Source: Nitrospira sp. (lineage in GTDB: Bacteria; Nitrospirota; Nitrospiria; Nitrospirales; Nitrospiraceae). Taken from it: a stretch of DNA of 64,000 nucleotides. The position numbers were made by a program, and so were the translations under genes. The stretch covers positions 1 to 64,000 of the forward strand of contig JAHBWU010000010.1 in assembly GCA_019636835.1 (NCBI GenBank). Direction: 5' to 3'. Shown piece after piece: positions 53,953 through 63,683 of this stretch; the first letter of the stretch is position 1; each line of letters begins with the position of its first letter. A model generated the notes under the pieces. It searched no databases, had not been told where the DNA came from, and saw only the letters and a program-made list of their open reading frames with translations.

Positions 53953-54043
53953 GTGAGGTTGGTTTACCCCATTAGTACTCTCAAGGGAAACCTCACCCGA
54001 TTGTTAAGATGGGACCTTACTGGATGGTTGATTCTTCTGTCAA
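53953..54043 (-). promoter_or_regulatory. gltB promoter and structured leader
   Basis: Minus strand: TTGACA (54038-54043), 18-base spacer, weak TAAGGT (54014-54019). The expected ~120-base leader contains an 8-bp hairpin GTGAGGTT/AACCTCAC (53953-53996) ahead of the gltB start. The rest of 53886-54114 shows only the ispB promoter. Confidence 0.45.
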
Positions 54044-54077
54044 GGTTACGATAGGTGCATACTCCCCTCTCATTTGC

Positions 54078-54107
54078 TTGACTTTATTTCCTCGGCTGCC
54101 ATACCAT
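54078..54107 (+). promoter_or_regulatory. promoter candidate for the polyprenyl synthase gene
   Basis: TTGACT (54078-54083), 18-base spacer, TACCAT (54102-54107). The expected start point is within a base or two of the ATG at 54115 and no ribosome site is visible, suggesting a leaderless mRNA. Confidence 0.45.
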
Positions 54108-54114
54108 CCGCCGC

Positions 54115-55119
54115 ATGGCACAAGGTCCAGTGATCGCAACCCTACACAGCATGTCGGATGTGTGGGACGCCTACCGTGGTGAACTGGACGGAGTGGAGGA
54201 TCGAGTCCGGAAGAACCTCGACTCCAGTGTGACCCTGGTCAATACGGTCGCCGCCCACATCTTGAGCGGTGGCGGCAAACGCATCAGACCCCTACTCCTC
54301 CTTTTGTCGGCTCGCCTCTGCGGCTATCCTGGAACTGAGCACCATCAGCTCGGCAGCATCGTGGAATTCATCCATACCGCCACCCTGCTACATGACGATG
54401 TCGTTGATGACGCCGATCTGCGAAGAGGCAGAAGAACCGCGCGCAAGGTTTGGGGAAATCAGATCAGCATTCTCGTCGGCGACTACCTCTATACGAAGGC
54501 TATGTGCAAAGTCGTCGAGTTCCAGAGCCAAGGCATCAATGAAGTCCTGGCCGAAGCCTGTAAGAAGATGGCCGAAGGTGAGGTCCTTCAGCTGTACTAC
54601 AACGGCAACCCCTCCATGCCGGAAATCGATTACATCAAGATCGTTGAGCACAAGACCGCAGGCTTGATTGCCGCGGCCTGCCGCATGGGTGCCATTCTGG
54701 CCGAGGCTTCAGAAACGCAACAGAACGCGCTGTTCCGCTTCGGCCAATACCTCGGTATCGCCTTTCAAGTCGCCGACGATACCTTAGATTACATCGCAAA
54801 CGGCGAGTCGCTCGGAAAAACGATCGGACAGGATCTCCGACAGGGAAAAGCGACGCTGCCCCTTCTGCATCTGTTGCAGCATTGCTCAGAGCAGGACCGT
54901 CAAATGATCAAGGACCGAATGGAAACTCGGACGCTCAGTACCGCCGATCTTGAACGAATCTTATTGTTGATGGCCGATTTCGGCTCGATTGCCTATGCTA
55001 TGGATCGCGCGAGCGCCTACATCGCCGCTGCCAAACATGAGCTCGAACGGTTCGACGACAGTACCGCACGGCGTGCGCTATCGGTCGCCGCTGATTATAT
55101 GATTACTCGTGACCGGTAG
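54115..55119 (+). CDS. ispB: polyprenyl diphosphate synthase, IspB type
   Basis: Makes the long isoprenoid chain of the respiratory quinone. 334 residues; first Asp-rich motif LLHDDVVDDADLRRG, second QVADDTLDYIA, GGKRIRPLLLLL at the N-terminus. Residues before the first motif are small, consistent with a long-chain product (octaprenyl or similar). Confidence 0.93.
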   Translation: MAQGPVIATLHSMSDVWDAYRGELDGVEDRVRKNLDSSVTLVNTVAAHILSGGGKRIRPLLLLLSARLCGYPGTEHHQLGSIVEFIHTATLLHDDVVDDADLRRGRRTARKVWGNQISILVGDYLYTKAMCKVVEFQSQGINEVLAEACKKMAEGEVLQLYYNGNPSMPEIDYIKIVEHKTAGLIAAACRMGAILAEASETQQNALFRFGQYLGIAFQVADDTLDYIANGESLGKTIGQDLRQGKATLPLLHLLQHCSEQDRQMIKDRMETRTLSTADLERILLLMADFGSIAYAMDRASAYIAAAKHELERFDDSTARRALSVAADYMITRDR

Positions 55120-55244
55120 CTGCCTTCCTGCCAGTTGGAAGGACGCCGGGCCATAGGAAAGGCACGGCGTAGGGCGAAAGGATCCCACTCTCTCCTGTAA
55201 CCATCAAACCGTCGTCGTGTCACGACATTGCCAAGGGGTTGTTC

Positions 55245-56567
55245 ATGTCACAGATCTTTCCGTTTCAGGGCATGCTGTACGACCAGACGCTCGTGGGCTC
55301 CATCAAGGATGTGGTCGCTCCGCCATACGACATTATTGATGCGGAGGGACAGAAACGACTTCACGACCGCCATCCCCGCAACATTATCCGAATGGAATTG
55401 GGGCTAGACCAGACCGGTGACGGCCCTGCTGACAATCGGTATTCCCGTGCGGCTGCTATGCTGCAGACCTGGCTCAATGAAGGTATCCTCAAGCGTGACG
55501 CACGACCGGCCGTCTACTATCACACGATTGAATATACTCCTCCCTACTCAGCCCCAGACGCTCCAAAGAAAGTGCTTCGGGGATTCTTGGCGCTGGCAAA
55601 GTTGGAGGCGCTCGACTCCGGGCATATTTATCCTCACGAGAACACACGCGCCGCGGCGAAGACCGATCGCCTGAATCTGATCGAAGCTTGTCGCTCAAAC
55701 TTCAGCCCGATTTGGTCTCTCTACTCCGATCCACTCGGTACCATCATCCCACTTCTGGAAACCGCGGTAAAAGGCAAGCCGGCGCGTTACGACTTTCAAG
55801 ATGATGCGGGCTGTCGCGAATGCCTGTGGGCTGTAACCGATGAGACTATCCTTCAACAAGTTACCGAAGCGATGCACAGCAAGCCGCTCTTCATTGCGGA
55901 TGGTCACCATCGCTATGAAACGGCGTTGAACTATCAAAAACTCCGGCGCCAGCAAGCTGGTTCTCAAACCGGGCCGCAACCCTACGACTCGGTCTTAATG
56001 CTGCTCACCCCGCTTGAAGATCCAGGATTGACCGTATTACCGACGCATCGAGTGGCGACCACTCCCTTGCCTTCTTCGGACCAGATCAGAACGGTGCTGG
56101 GAGACACGTTCGAGTTTCGAGAATTCCCCTTCAGCGCATCCTCACGACAGCAAGCGCGCTCAGAGTTCCTAACCAGCTTGCGGACGGAAGGAAAGAATGC
56201 CCCGGTGTTCGGCCTGACGCGACAAGGCGACGACCGATACGTCGTTCTCACGCTGAAGCCGACTCATCGACCTTCCACCCAGGCATCCCCTCGAACCAAA
56301 CTCGACGTCTCCCTGCTGCAACAACTGATCGTGACCAGGCTCTGCCCGACGCAGCAGGAACAAGAAGCCATCCTATACACTAAAGATGACCACGAAGCCT
56401 TGGATTGGGTGGCCAAAGGATCAGGGACGGGCGCATTCCTGCTCAACGCCACGAAGGTCGGTGAAGTTCAGGCCGTCGCGGCAGCCGGAGAGCGGATGCC
56501 GCACAAATCAACGTATTTTTACCCGAAGCCGTTGACGGGACTCGTCATCAATGTGATGAACGGTTAG
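55245..56567 (+). CDS. DUF1015 family protein
   Basis: 440 residues from the ATG at 55245 (AAGGGG upstream; a TTG at 55239 is an alternative). Family patterns VVAPPYDIIDAEG, HPRNIIRMELG, HPHENTR-like IYPHENTRAA, and IADGHHRYETALNYQ. DUF1015 proteins are widespread and predicted to be kinase- or HTH-related; function unknown here. Confidence 0.88.
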   Translation: MSQIFPFQGMLYDQTLVGSIKDVVAPPYDIIDAEGQKRLHDRHPRNIIRMELGLDQTGDGPADNRYSRAAAMLQTWLNEGILKRDARPAVYYHTIEYTPPYSAPDAPKKVLRGFLALAKLEALDSGHIYPHENTRAAAKTDRLNLIEACRSNFSPIWSLYSDPLGTIIPLLETAVKGKPARYDFQDDAGCRECLWAVTDETILQQVTEAMHSKPLFIADGHHRYETALNYQKLRRQQAGSQTGPQPYDSVLMLLTPLEDPGLTVLPTHRVATTPLPSSDQIRTVLGDTFEFREFPFSASSRQQARSEFLTSLRTEGKNAPVFGLTRQGDDRYVVLTLKPTHRPSTQASPRTKLDVSLLQQLIVTRLCPTQQEQEAILYTKDDHEALDWVAKGSGTGAFLLNATKVGEVQAVAAAGERMPHKSTYFYPKPLTGLVINVMNG

Positions 56568-56669
56568 GTGGAGACGTTTTACAAATCGCCGCGTATCAAC
56601 CGCACCACGACCCCTTGGCCGAACCGTCCATAACGGCCGATCGATGGCCAGAGGCAGAGGGTTATTCCG

Positions 56670-58034
56670 ATGATCGCCAAAATTCTTCTTGTCGACGATG
56701 ATCCCGACATCGTCATGATGCTCGAGGACCGGCTCCAAGCCTCCGGGTACGAGACTGTCGTGGCCACCGAGGGGCAGCAGGCGCTTGATCAAATCGTTCA
56801 CGAGTCTCCGCAGCTTATCCTGCTGGATCTCACATTGCCGAAAGTGTCGGGGCTTGATGTCCTCAAGCGTCTGTCCCAGATGAAGCCGTCGGACAATATT
56901 CCCGTCATCGTCATGACCGCGCATGCATCCATTGAAGCCGCGGTGGAGGCCATGAAGGAAGGGGCGTACGACTTCCTGACGAAACCCCTCGACGGCGATC
57001 ATCTCTTGATCGTGATTCGCAAAGCTTTGGAGCGGGATGCGTTACGGCGCCAGGTCGCCTATCTTCGTTCCGAGGTCGACGGCCGTTACGCCTCCATCGT
57101 CGGCAACAGCCCCTCTGTGAGGTCCGTCGTGGAAGCGGCACAACGGGCCGCCAAATCCGATGCGAGCGTGTTGCTCCTCGGCGAAAGCGGGACCGGCAAG
57201 GAACTCTTCGCCCGGTCGATCCATCAGTGGAGCCCTCGTTGTGCCATGCCGCTCATCGTCATCAACTGCGTCGCCTTGACGGAGACGTTGCTGGAAAATG
57301 AACTGTTCGGACACGAACGCGGGGCGTTCACAGGAGCCGACCGGCAGCAGAAAGGCAAGCTGGAAATGGCCGACGGTGGGACCGTCTTCCTCGATGAGAT
57401 CGGAGATATGTCCCTTCCTTTGCAGGCTAAATTGTTACGTGTCCTGCAAGACCGGGAGTTTCAGCGTGTCGGCGGCTCCAAGACTGTTTCCGTCAACATT
57501 CGCATCATTGCGGCCACGAACAAGGATCTTCGGCAAGCTGTGAAAGCAGGCCAGTTCCGCGAAGATCTCTATTTTCGACTCAACGTCGTGACACTAACCC
57601 TGCCTCCGCTTCGCGAACGATCGGGGGATGTCGCGGCCCTGGCCCAGTTCTTTTTGGATCGACATACGAGAGATGCGAAACGACCGGGCATGGCTCTGAG
57701 TACAGCTGCCCTCGATGCCTTGATCCGCTACACCTGGCCGGGAAACATTCGAGAATTGGATAATGTGATCGCGCGCGCCGTCGTCTTGAGCCCGAAAGAC
57801 ATCATTGAACCGGAGATGTTAGCACTGCTGGCTGATGACGCCGTCCTCCGTCGAGGAGAAGACGCGTCACTGCCGTATCTGAGTCTGCCCTACCACGAAT
57901 CGATGGAGCAACACAGCCGCTATATCATCGCGCGCGCGATGGAACTGGCCGAAGGCAATCAGACGAAAGCTGCTGAATCGCTCAAGCTCCAGCGAACCTA
58001 CCTGGCGCGGTTACTCAAACAGCAAAAGGTATAG
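56670..58034 (+). CDS. sigma-54-dependent response regulator, NtrC family
   Basis: 454 residues: receiver domain with phospho-acceptor Asp53 (LLDLTLP) and acidic DDD at the start; AAA+ domain with Walker A GESGTGKE (171-178), GAFTGA loop (218-223) for sigma-54 contact, and R-finger region; C-terminal Fis-type HTH (QTKAAESLKLQRTYLARLLK). No partner kinase is adjacent; the hybrid kinase at 60-63 kb lacks an obvious link. Confidence 0.93.
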   Translation: MIAKILLVDDDPDIVMMLEDRLQASGYETVVATEGQQALDQIVHESPQLILLDLTLPKVSGLDVLKRLSQMKPSDNIPVIVMTAHASIEAAVEAMKEGAYDFLTKPLDGDHLLIVIRKALERDALRRQVAYLRSEVDGRYASIVGNSPSVRSVVEAAQRAAKSDASVLLLGESGTGKELFARSIHQWSPRCAMPLIVINCVALTETLLENELFGHERGAFTGADRQQKGKLEMADGGTVFLDEIGDMSLPLQAKLLRVLQDREFQRVGGSKTVSVNIRIIAATNKDLRQAVKAGQFREDLYFRLNVVTLTLPPLRERSGDVAALAQFFLDRHTRDAKRPGMALSTAALDALIRYTWPGNIRELDNVIARAVVLSPKDIIEPEMLALLADDAVLRRGEDASLPYLSLPYHESMEQHSRYIIARAMELAEGNQTKAAESLKLQRTYLARLLKQQKV

Positions 58035-58094
58035 GCACGACGAAGGTGGCCGGTCGACGATCCGTGGAGCACCGTGGTCGCGGTCACCGACTTC

Positions 58095-58853
58095 TTACTT
58101 GAGCGGAACGCGCGGCTCGCGAGACCGTCGGTCTTCCAAACGAATCCGTCCCGCTCGGACATCCCGTTCTGCCTGCGCGTAGCGCTCGGCCGTGCCGATG
58201 TCCGACCAGTATCCCTGCAGGTCATATCCGAGCACCGGTTCTCCCCGCTCGATGGCCCGCACATAGGGGTCGATGATCGAGGAAGCCACGCCCTTCGGCA
58301 CATGCCGGAGCAACCGGGGGTGCAAGATGTGAATCCCCGCGAACATACGCGGTGTCACTGGAACGGAATCCACCAGCCCTTTTCCAGTAATCCGTAAGAT
58401 CCGCCCCTTGTCTCCCACCTCAACAAGCCCCCAACGGGCAGCTTCCAAATCTTCCCGGAGTACCAACGTTGCCGCTGCGCTGCGCGTGCGGTGAAAATCG
58501 CAGAGCGCCTCGAGATCCAATTCCACCAACGTATCCCCGTTGAGAATCAGAACCGGCTCTCCAGAAAAATGAGGCTCGGCCTGTTTAATCCCACCGCCGG
58601 TCCCCAGGATGACCGGCTCATGGGAATAAATGATCCGAATCCCGAATTTCGACCCGGAGCCCAGCGCCTGTTCAATCATCGGACCCAGATGATGCAGGTT
58701 GATGATGACTTGGCGGAACCCATGCCGCTTCAGCAGCAGCAAATTCCAGACGATGAGCGGCGTTCCGCCGACCGGCAGCAACGGTTTAGGAATGGTGTTC
58801 GTCAGCGGTCTCAGGCGGGTGCCGAGACCAGCCGCAAGGATCATGGCTTTCAC
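58095..58853 (-). CDS. murU: sugar-1-phosphate nucleotidylyltransferase, MurU-like
   Basis: 252 residues; GTG start. N-terminal AAGLGTRLRPLTNTIPKPLLPVGG is the pyrophosphorylase signature (split here: AAGLGTRLRPLT, KPLLPVGG), with LILNGDTLVELD and the metal Asp in GYWSDIGTAERY. In the MurU/AmgK recycling route it makes UDP-MurNAc from MurNAc-1-P. The adjacent kinase gene supports that assignment. Confidence 0.82.
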   Translation of the reverse strand: MKAMILAAGLGTRLRPLTNTIPKPLLPVGGTPLIVWNLLLLKRHGFRQVIINLHHLGPMIEQALGSGSKFGIRIIYSHEPVILGTGGGIKQAEPHFSGEPVLILNGDTLVELDLEALCDFHRTRSAAATLVLREDLEAARWGLVEVGDKGRILRITGKGLVDSVPVTPRMFAGIHILHPRLLRHVPKGVASSIIDPYVRAIERGEPVLGYDLQGYWSDIGTAERYAQAERDVRAGRIRLEDRRSREPRVPLK

Positions 58854-58863
58854 ACGATCGCTG

Positions 58864-58933
58864 CTGAGGATTGAGTGCTGAGTGCTGAGTCGATGATCCG
58901 ACGTTCAGTCCTCAGTCCTCACCCCTCAGTCCT
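58864..58933. repeat. heptamer repeat arms between amgK and murU
   Basis: Left arm CTGAGGA-TTGAGTG-CTGAGTG-CTGAGTC; centre CGATGATCCG; right arm CAGTCCT-CAGTCCT-CACCCCT-CAGTCCT. The right arm reaches the amgK stop codon. The unit is the same family as at 49.3 kb. Confidence 0.85.
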
Positions 58934-60037
58934 CTACTGCAATTCCGGCACGTGTGGGCTGAGGTGCTTCCGGAGCGTATCCAGTTCCGGATATTTTTTA
59001 AGATTGCGTTTAACGTAGCTCAAGACCCGAGGAATATCGGCTAAGAACTTCGGATTACCCTTGACTCGATCGATGTAGACAAACCTGCCGGCTGCCTTCA
59101 GATTGCGTTGAATACTCGTCAAATCAAACAATCGTCTGAACGCGGCGCGATTGGTCCAGACGAAACGTCGTTCGGCCAACTGGTCGAGGTAGTACCCCAC
59201 CAAATCATCGACGAGGACTTCGTCGAGCTGAATGTAGGCGTCCCGCACCAGTGAGGCAAGATCGTAGGTCGCCGGTCCCATTAAGGCATCCTGAAAGTCG
59301 ATCACGCCGAGCCGCAGCCCGTCGACCATCAAATTGCGGGAGTGGTAGTCACGATGCGTGAAGACGCGTGGCTGCTCGGCTAGTAGTTCCGCAATCCAAT
59401 CGAACTCCCTCCTTATTGCCGTGGCATCCTCGTCGGGCAACGGTTGACCGCTGCGCGCCACGATTCCATACTCCAGGAAGTGGTCAAACTCCCACATCAA
59501 TAACGGCACGTCGAAGCTACGGTGAAACGCCAGGCATCCGGGATCCGCCGGCGTCGTGGCATTGATCTGCATCTGGACCAAGACGTTGATGGCCTGCTTG
59601 TACCGCGACTCCAAGCCTGGTGCATCCGCCTGACTGACGGCTTCCGCCAACGTCACATCTCCGAAATCTTCAAGATACAGCAGCCCTCCGGATTGATCGT
59701 AGTAATGGAGCGTTGGCACCGACACATTCGCCTTGGCCAAATGCGACATGATATTGATGAACGGCAGTTCGGAGATCTGATGTATTCCCCCGCTCACCGC
59801 CTCTTCAGACTGTTTGAATCCTTCCGGCTCGGCCAGCTGCATCACGATCACAGAATGTGGTGGTCCGCCAGCCACGGCGGCTCGATAGTAGCGCCGATTG
59901 GAAGCATCTCCTGTCAATGGCGTCAGAGTCCTCAAGACCAGGCCGGGAGGGAGATGACTCTCAACGGCCTGAGCGATGATTGTTTGATCGGGAGGAGACA
60001 GCGGAGCTTGGAAAGGGGGCGTATTGGCCGACGACAT
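58934..60037 (-). CDS. amgK: sugar kinase of the AmgK/aminoglycoside phosphotransferase family
   Basis: 367 residues. APH-type motifs: nucleotide-binding PHSVIVMQLAEP, catalytic VFTHRDYHSRNLM and metal-binding LGVIDFQDALMGP. In Pseudomonas AmgK phosphorylates MurNAc/GlcNAc at C1 so that MurU can activate it, by-passing de novo UDP-MurNAc synthesis. Assignment rests on the neighbouring murU gene. Confidence 0.82.
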   Translation of the reverse strand: MSSANTPPFQAPLSPPDQTIIAQAVESHLPPGLVLRTLTPLTGDASNRRYYRAAVAGGPPHSVIVMQLAEPEGFKQSEEAVSGGIHQISELPFINIMSHLAKANVSVPTLHYYDQSGGLLYLEDFGDVTLAEAVSQADAPGLESRYKQAINVLVQMQINATTPADPGCLAFHRSFDVPLLMWEFDHFLEYGIVARSGQPLPDEDATAIRREFDWIAELLAEQPRVFTHRDYHSRNLMVDGLRLGVIDFQDALMGPATYDLASLVRDAYIQLDEVLVDDLVGYYLDQLAERRFVWTNRAAFRRLFDLTSIQRNLKAAGRFVYIDRVKGNPKFLADIPRVLSYVKRNLKKYPELDTLRKHLSPHVPELQ

Positions 60038-60179
60038 ACTCAGCAGAGTATAGCGAGCGTCCCGCGACTTGTCACGAAGACACCTGATCCTCTACCGAGA
60101 AACTAGTGCGCTGAAAACTGACCAGATAGGGACTTTGAAAGAAAAACTGTCTGGTGCATCGCTCAAGCCACCTGTCGCC

Positions 60180-63100
60180 TCAGGCAGCACGACTAGGTAT
60201 TGCCGCTCGATTCACTGCCCCCTCCTGAGGTGGCAGCCACCGACGGAGCAGTTCGGCCAAATCCTGTGACTGAACCGGCTTGCTCAGAAAATCGTCCATG
60301 CCGATGGCCAGGCATCGGGTACGATCTTCGGCCATAGCGTTGGCGGTCATAGCAATAATAGGTATGTGGCCCCATGCTCGCTCTTGTTGTCGGATTAGGC
60401 GAGTAGCCTCGAATCCATCCATTTCAGGCATTTGGCAATCCATGAAGACCAGAGAGTATTGAATTCTGGCTAATCCTTCCACCGCCTCGCGCCCATTTGC
60501 GGCCACGTCCACGCGGCAGCCGAGTTTTTCCAGCATCTTGGCCGCAACCTTCTGATTGACAGGGTTATCCTCAACCACAAGTACGCGAGGAGTACGTTGT
60601 GCTTGTGCTTCGGACAAGCTGTGCCGGGTAATCATGAGAGACGGTTGATTGTCCGCCTGGACGGCCGTTCGCTCGGTCGTCGCCATGACAAGAGTAAGAC
60701 ACTCGATCAATTGGCTTTGCCGGATTGGTTTCGTAAGATAGGCGAGGATTCCAATCTCCTGTGCGATTTTCACGTCTCCTCGGCGGCCAAGCGAAGTGAG
60801 CAACACCAGGCGGACTCGGCTCAGCGCTGAGTCCGCTTTAATCCGGCGAGCCAGTTCCAATCCATCCATTCCAGGCATATGCAAATCGAGAATCGCCAAG
60901 TCAAACGGTGATCCCTGCTCTGCGAACCGTTTCATCTTGGTGAGTGCCTGCATGCCGTCATTGGCGCTCTCACGCAGAATCCCATGGGTGTCCAGTTGGT
61001 GTTCAAGAATCCGTCGATTTACGGCGTGGTCATCTACGATCAATACACGATGCCCCTGGAGTGATCCCGACGGAACGACCTGTGTTTGTTGAACCCCTGT
61101 CTGTCGCTGGAGAGGGACGATGAACCAGAAAGTGCTGCCCTGTCCCGGCACACTTTCCACGCCGATCTGGCCGTGCATTAATTGGGTCAGCATTTTACAA
61201 ATGGCCAGGCCTAGGCCCGTCCCGCCATATCGGCGAGATGTTGAACTATCGGCTTGTGTGAACCGTTCAAAGATGCGGGCACATTGCTCCGGAGCCATTC
61301 CGATGCCCGTATCGACCACATCAAACCGTATGCTGGTGTGTTGCAGTCCGGAATCTCGCGTTGAATCTTCCACACTCACATTGACAACGATTTCGCCTGT
61401 TTCTGTAAATTTAATAGCGTTCGCAACCAAATTGGTCAGGATCTGGCGCACGCGACCTGGATCTCCACGCACTGCAGTCGGAACCGAGACTTGCACAAGG
61501 CTCGCCAGTTCCAGCCCCTTGCTGTGAGCCCTCTCCGCCAATAGCATGACCACATCTTCGACCAAGACTCTGAGATCAAAGTCTACCGTTTCCAAATCGA
61601 GTTTCCCGGCTTCGACCTTTGAGAAATCGAGAATGTCATTGATGATATCGAGCAAGACGTCCCCCGATGCACGAACAGTTTCGGCGTATTCCCGCTGCTC
61701 CGCAGTGAGCGAAGTATCCAAAAGCAAGCCAGTCATCCCAACAATGCCGTTCATCGGAGTGCGAATTTCATGACTCATGGTGGCCAAAAATGCGCTCTTT
61801 GCCTTGGTACTGGCTTCCGCCGCTTCTTTGGAAATCCGTAATTCTTCGTCCTGAGCCTTCTGCCTGGTGACATCACGGATGGCTGCAAGCACGAACCGGC
61901 CTTCCTCTAAATCGACATGATTCAAACTGATTTGCACTGGAAATTCGGTGCCATCTCCTCGACGTCCCATTAGATCGAAATCCATGCCGATCGATTTCAC
62001 ACTGGACATCTCGATGAACCGCGCGCAATCTCTGCGATGCCGGTCCCAACAGTTCCCAGACACCAAGGTTTCTATCGACTTCCCTCTTAGTTCGTCGGCC
62101 GTAAGGTCGAACAGCCGTTCGCTCTGACGGTTTGACAGCACGATACGACCATCGACATCCGTCATCACTATCGCATCGGGAGCCAATTCCACAATGTTGT
62201 GAAACTTAGACTCCGCCGCTTCGGCACGTTTTCGTTCCTCATCGACCGTAGCACGTGTATGATCAAGACGGGTGATCGTCCAGAGCAGCCCGCCGAGCAA
62301 CGGCAGAAACACAAGCGCACCCCCTAAACTGATATTTCTGACAATCCCAAGAATAGGGGCCAGAATGTCGCCGCGATCCACCCGCACGAGGACGCCCCAC
62401 CGAAATGCCCCAATCTCTTCGATCCCTTTCGTCATAGCATAGCCGGTTACCACCTCCACCTGCCGGCGCAGGTGCCTCTCTTCGGCAAATCCCGGAGGGG
62501 CTGAATCAAACAACTGCGCTGATGGCAGCCCCATCCGTTTTAAATTGACTTTGCCCTCCTCTCGCAGATGCGAATCAGCAATAATCTCACCCGCGCGATT
62601 GATGAATTGGTACTCGATGCGGACATCCGACCCCCATTGCGCCTGTAAAGCGACCGCGGTCTGTACGAAAGAGTCCTCCAGTACCGCAAGCGAGATCCGC
62701 GATGTGATAACTCCCAGAAATTTGCCCGATTCATCTTTAATGGGTGCAGTCAGCATCGCTGCAATGACTCCGTGTGAATCTTCAGAGAGTTTTGGCTCTC
62801 CAGCATCAACGCCCTCAAAATCCCTCACGGATCGAAACCAATGACGACGACCTCTCTCCTTGCCAAAGTCTTCCGAGTCCGTCGCGGCAATGATTCGACC
62901 GGTTGCGTCGAGGACGGCAATCCACTCGTATACAGGGTACACGTCGGCCATCCATTTCAAATACGCGGTCATCGCCGCCACGTTGCGCTCACGGAAGGTC
63001 TGTGACCGGGCCAGCACCTGGATGTCGCCGTACCGTTCTCGCATCTGCATATCCATCTTGCCCGCGATATCACTCGCCGCCAACGCGAGACTCTGGCCTG

Positions 63101-63251
63101 CAGCCGTTATCAATTGGCGCTCAATGTAGTACAAGATGATGGCACCTACTGTAAGGCTGCCCACCAGAAGGGCAAGGATCAGGGTGGATACCGCTCGCAA
63201 GGAATGCCGAACCGTTGACCGGTACCGATGCACAGGCGGTTTACTTTCCAT
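60180..63251 (-). CDS. hybrid sensor histidine kinase (CACHE-PAS-HK-REC-REC)
   Basis: 1023 residues. Helix ~18-42, a periplasmic CACHE-like sensor to ~295, helix ~300-325, PAS (~350-465) sensing cytoplasmic ligand or redox, HisKA with His494 ([10 protein letters not shown]), HATPase ([27 protein letters not shown]), receiver 1 with Asp789 (LDLHMPG) and receiver 2 with Asp938 (MDCQMPE). A phosphorelay is suggested, but no histidine phosphotransferase or output regulator is in reach; the 130-bp spacer to amgK holds no gene. Confidence 0.94.
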   Translation of the reverse strand: MESKPPVHRYRSTVRHSLRAVSTLILALLVGSLTVGAIILYYIERQLITAAGQSLALAASDIAGKMDMQMRERYGDIQVLARSQTFRERNVAAMTAYLKWMADVYPVYEWIAVLDATGRIIAATDSEDFGKERGRRHWFRSVRDFEGVDAGEPKLSEDSHGVIAAMLTAPIKDESGKFLGVITSRISLAVLEDSFVQTAVALQAQWGSDVRIEYQFINRAGEIIADSHLREEGKVNLKRMGLPSAQLFDSAPPGFAEERHLRRQVEVVTGYAMTKGIEEIGAFRWGVLVRVDRGDILAPILGIVRNISLGGALVFLPLLGGLLWTITRLDHTRATVDEERKRAEAAESKFHNIVELAPDAIVMTDVDGRIVLSNRQSERLFDLTADELRGKSIETLVSGNCWDRHRRDCARFIEMSSVKSIGMDFDLMGRRGDGTEFPVQISLNHVDLEEGRFVLAAIRDVTRQKAQDEELRISKEAAEASTKAKSAFLATMSHEIRTPMNGIVGMTGLLLDTSLTAEQREYAETVRASGDVLLDIINDILDFSKVEAGKLDLETVDFDLRVLVEDVVMLLAERAHSKGLELASLVQVSVPTAVRGDPGRVRQILTNLVANAIKFTETGEIVVNVSVEDSTRDSGLQHTSIRFDVVDTGIGMAPEQCARIFERFTQADSSTSRRYGGTGLGLAICKMLTQLMHGQIGVESVPGQGSTFWFIVPLQRQTGVQQTQVVPSGSLQGHRVLIVDDHAVNRRILEHQLDTHGILRESANDGMQALTKMKRFAEQGSPFDLAILDLHMPGMDGLELARRIKADSALSRVRLVLLTSLGRRGDVKIAQEIGILAYLTKPIRQSQLIECLTLVMATTERTAVQADNQPSLMITRHSLSEAQAQRTPRVLVVEDNPVNQKVAAKMLEKLGCRVDVAANGREAVEGLARIQYSLVFMDCQMPEMDGFEATRLIRQQERAWGHIPIIAMTANAMAEDRTRCLAIGMDDFLSKPVQSQDLAELLRRWLPPQEGAVNRAAIPSRAA

Positions 63252-63404
63252 ACATTCTCTCGATCCACGGAGTGTCTATCGAGCCCATCCCTTTCTCATA
63301 TCTCCACATCATCCACCTGATACATGAAACTCGTAGATGGGTCTCGTTCCCAATCTTTCCCAGATCTCCACCTGCTGTCGCGAGGGAGCAGAAGTCTCTT
63401 TCCT

Positions 63405-63683
63405 TCATGCTTCGCATGAGCCGCTTAGCGGCTCTCGGCTCTCACCCCCAGACGCTTCGATTTCCTGTGGAACCATCTGTGGTCGTTGGATTGCCGGCGG
63501 TTCCAGCGCCTGCAGCGTCTGAGCTCCCTCCTCCAAGAGATCCGCAACGCAGGCGAGAGTAACGCCAATTTGCTTCGCTGCCTCCTCCCAGCGTTCCTCT
63601 CGTGTAAGACTCAGAAACCTGTGGATCTGTTCATCCGTAATAGCTTTCTTGGCCTCAATCATCAAATGAGCGGCTCGTGACAT
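63405..63683 (-). CDS. small hypothetical protein
   Basis: 92 residues from the ATG at 63683 (GGAG upstream). Helical, with LIEAKKAITDEQIHRFLSL and EERWEEAAKQIGVTL, the latter like a small HTH- or coiled region; Pro/Glu-rich C-terminus. Not recognised. A GAGCCGCT/AGCGGCTC hairpin overlaps its last codons. The 150 bp between it and the kinase gene hold nothing recognisable. Confidence 0.6.
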   Translation of the reverse strand: MSRAAHLMIEAKKAITDEQIHRFLSLTREERWEEAAKQIGVTLACVADLLEEGAQTLQALEPPAIQRPQMVPQEIEASGGESREPLSGSCEA

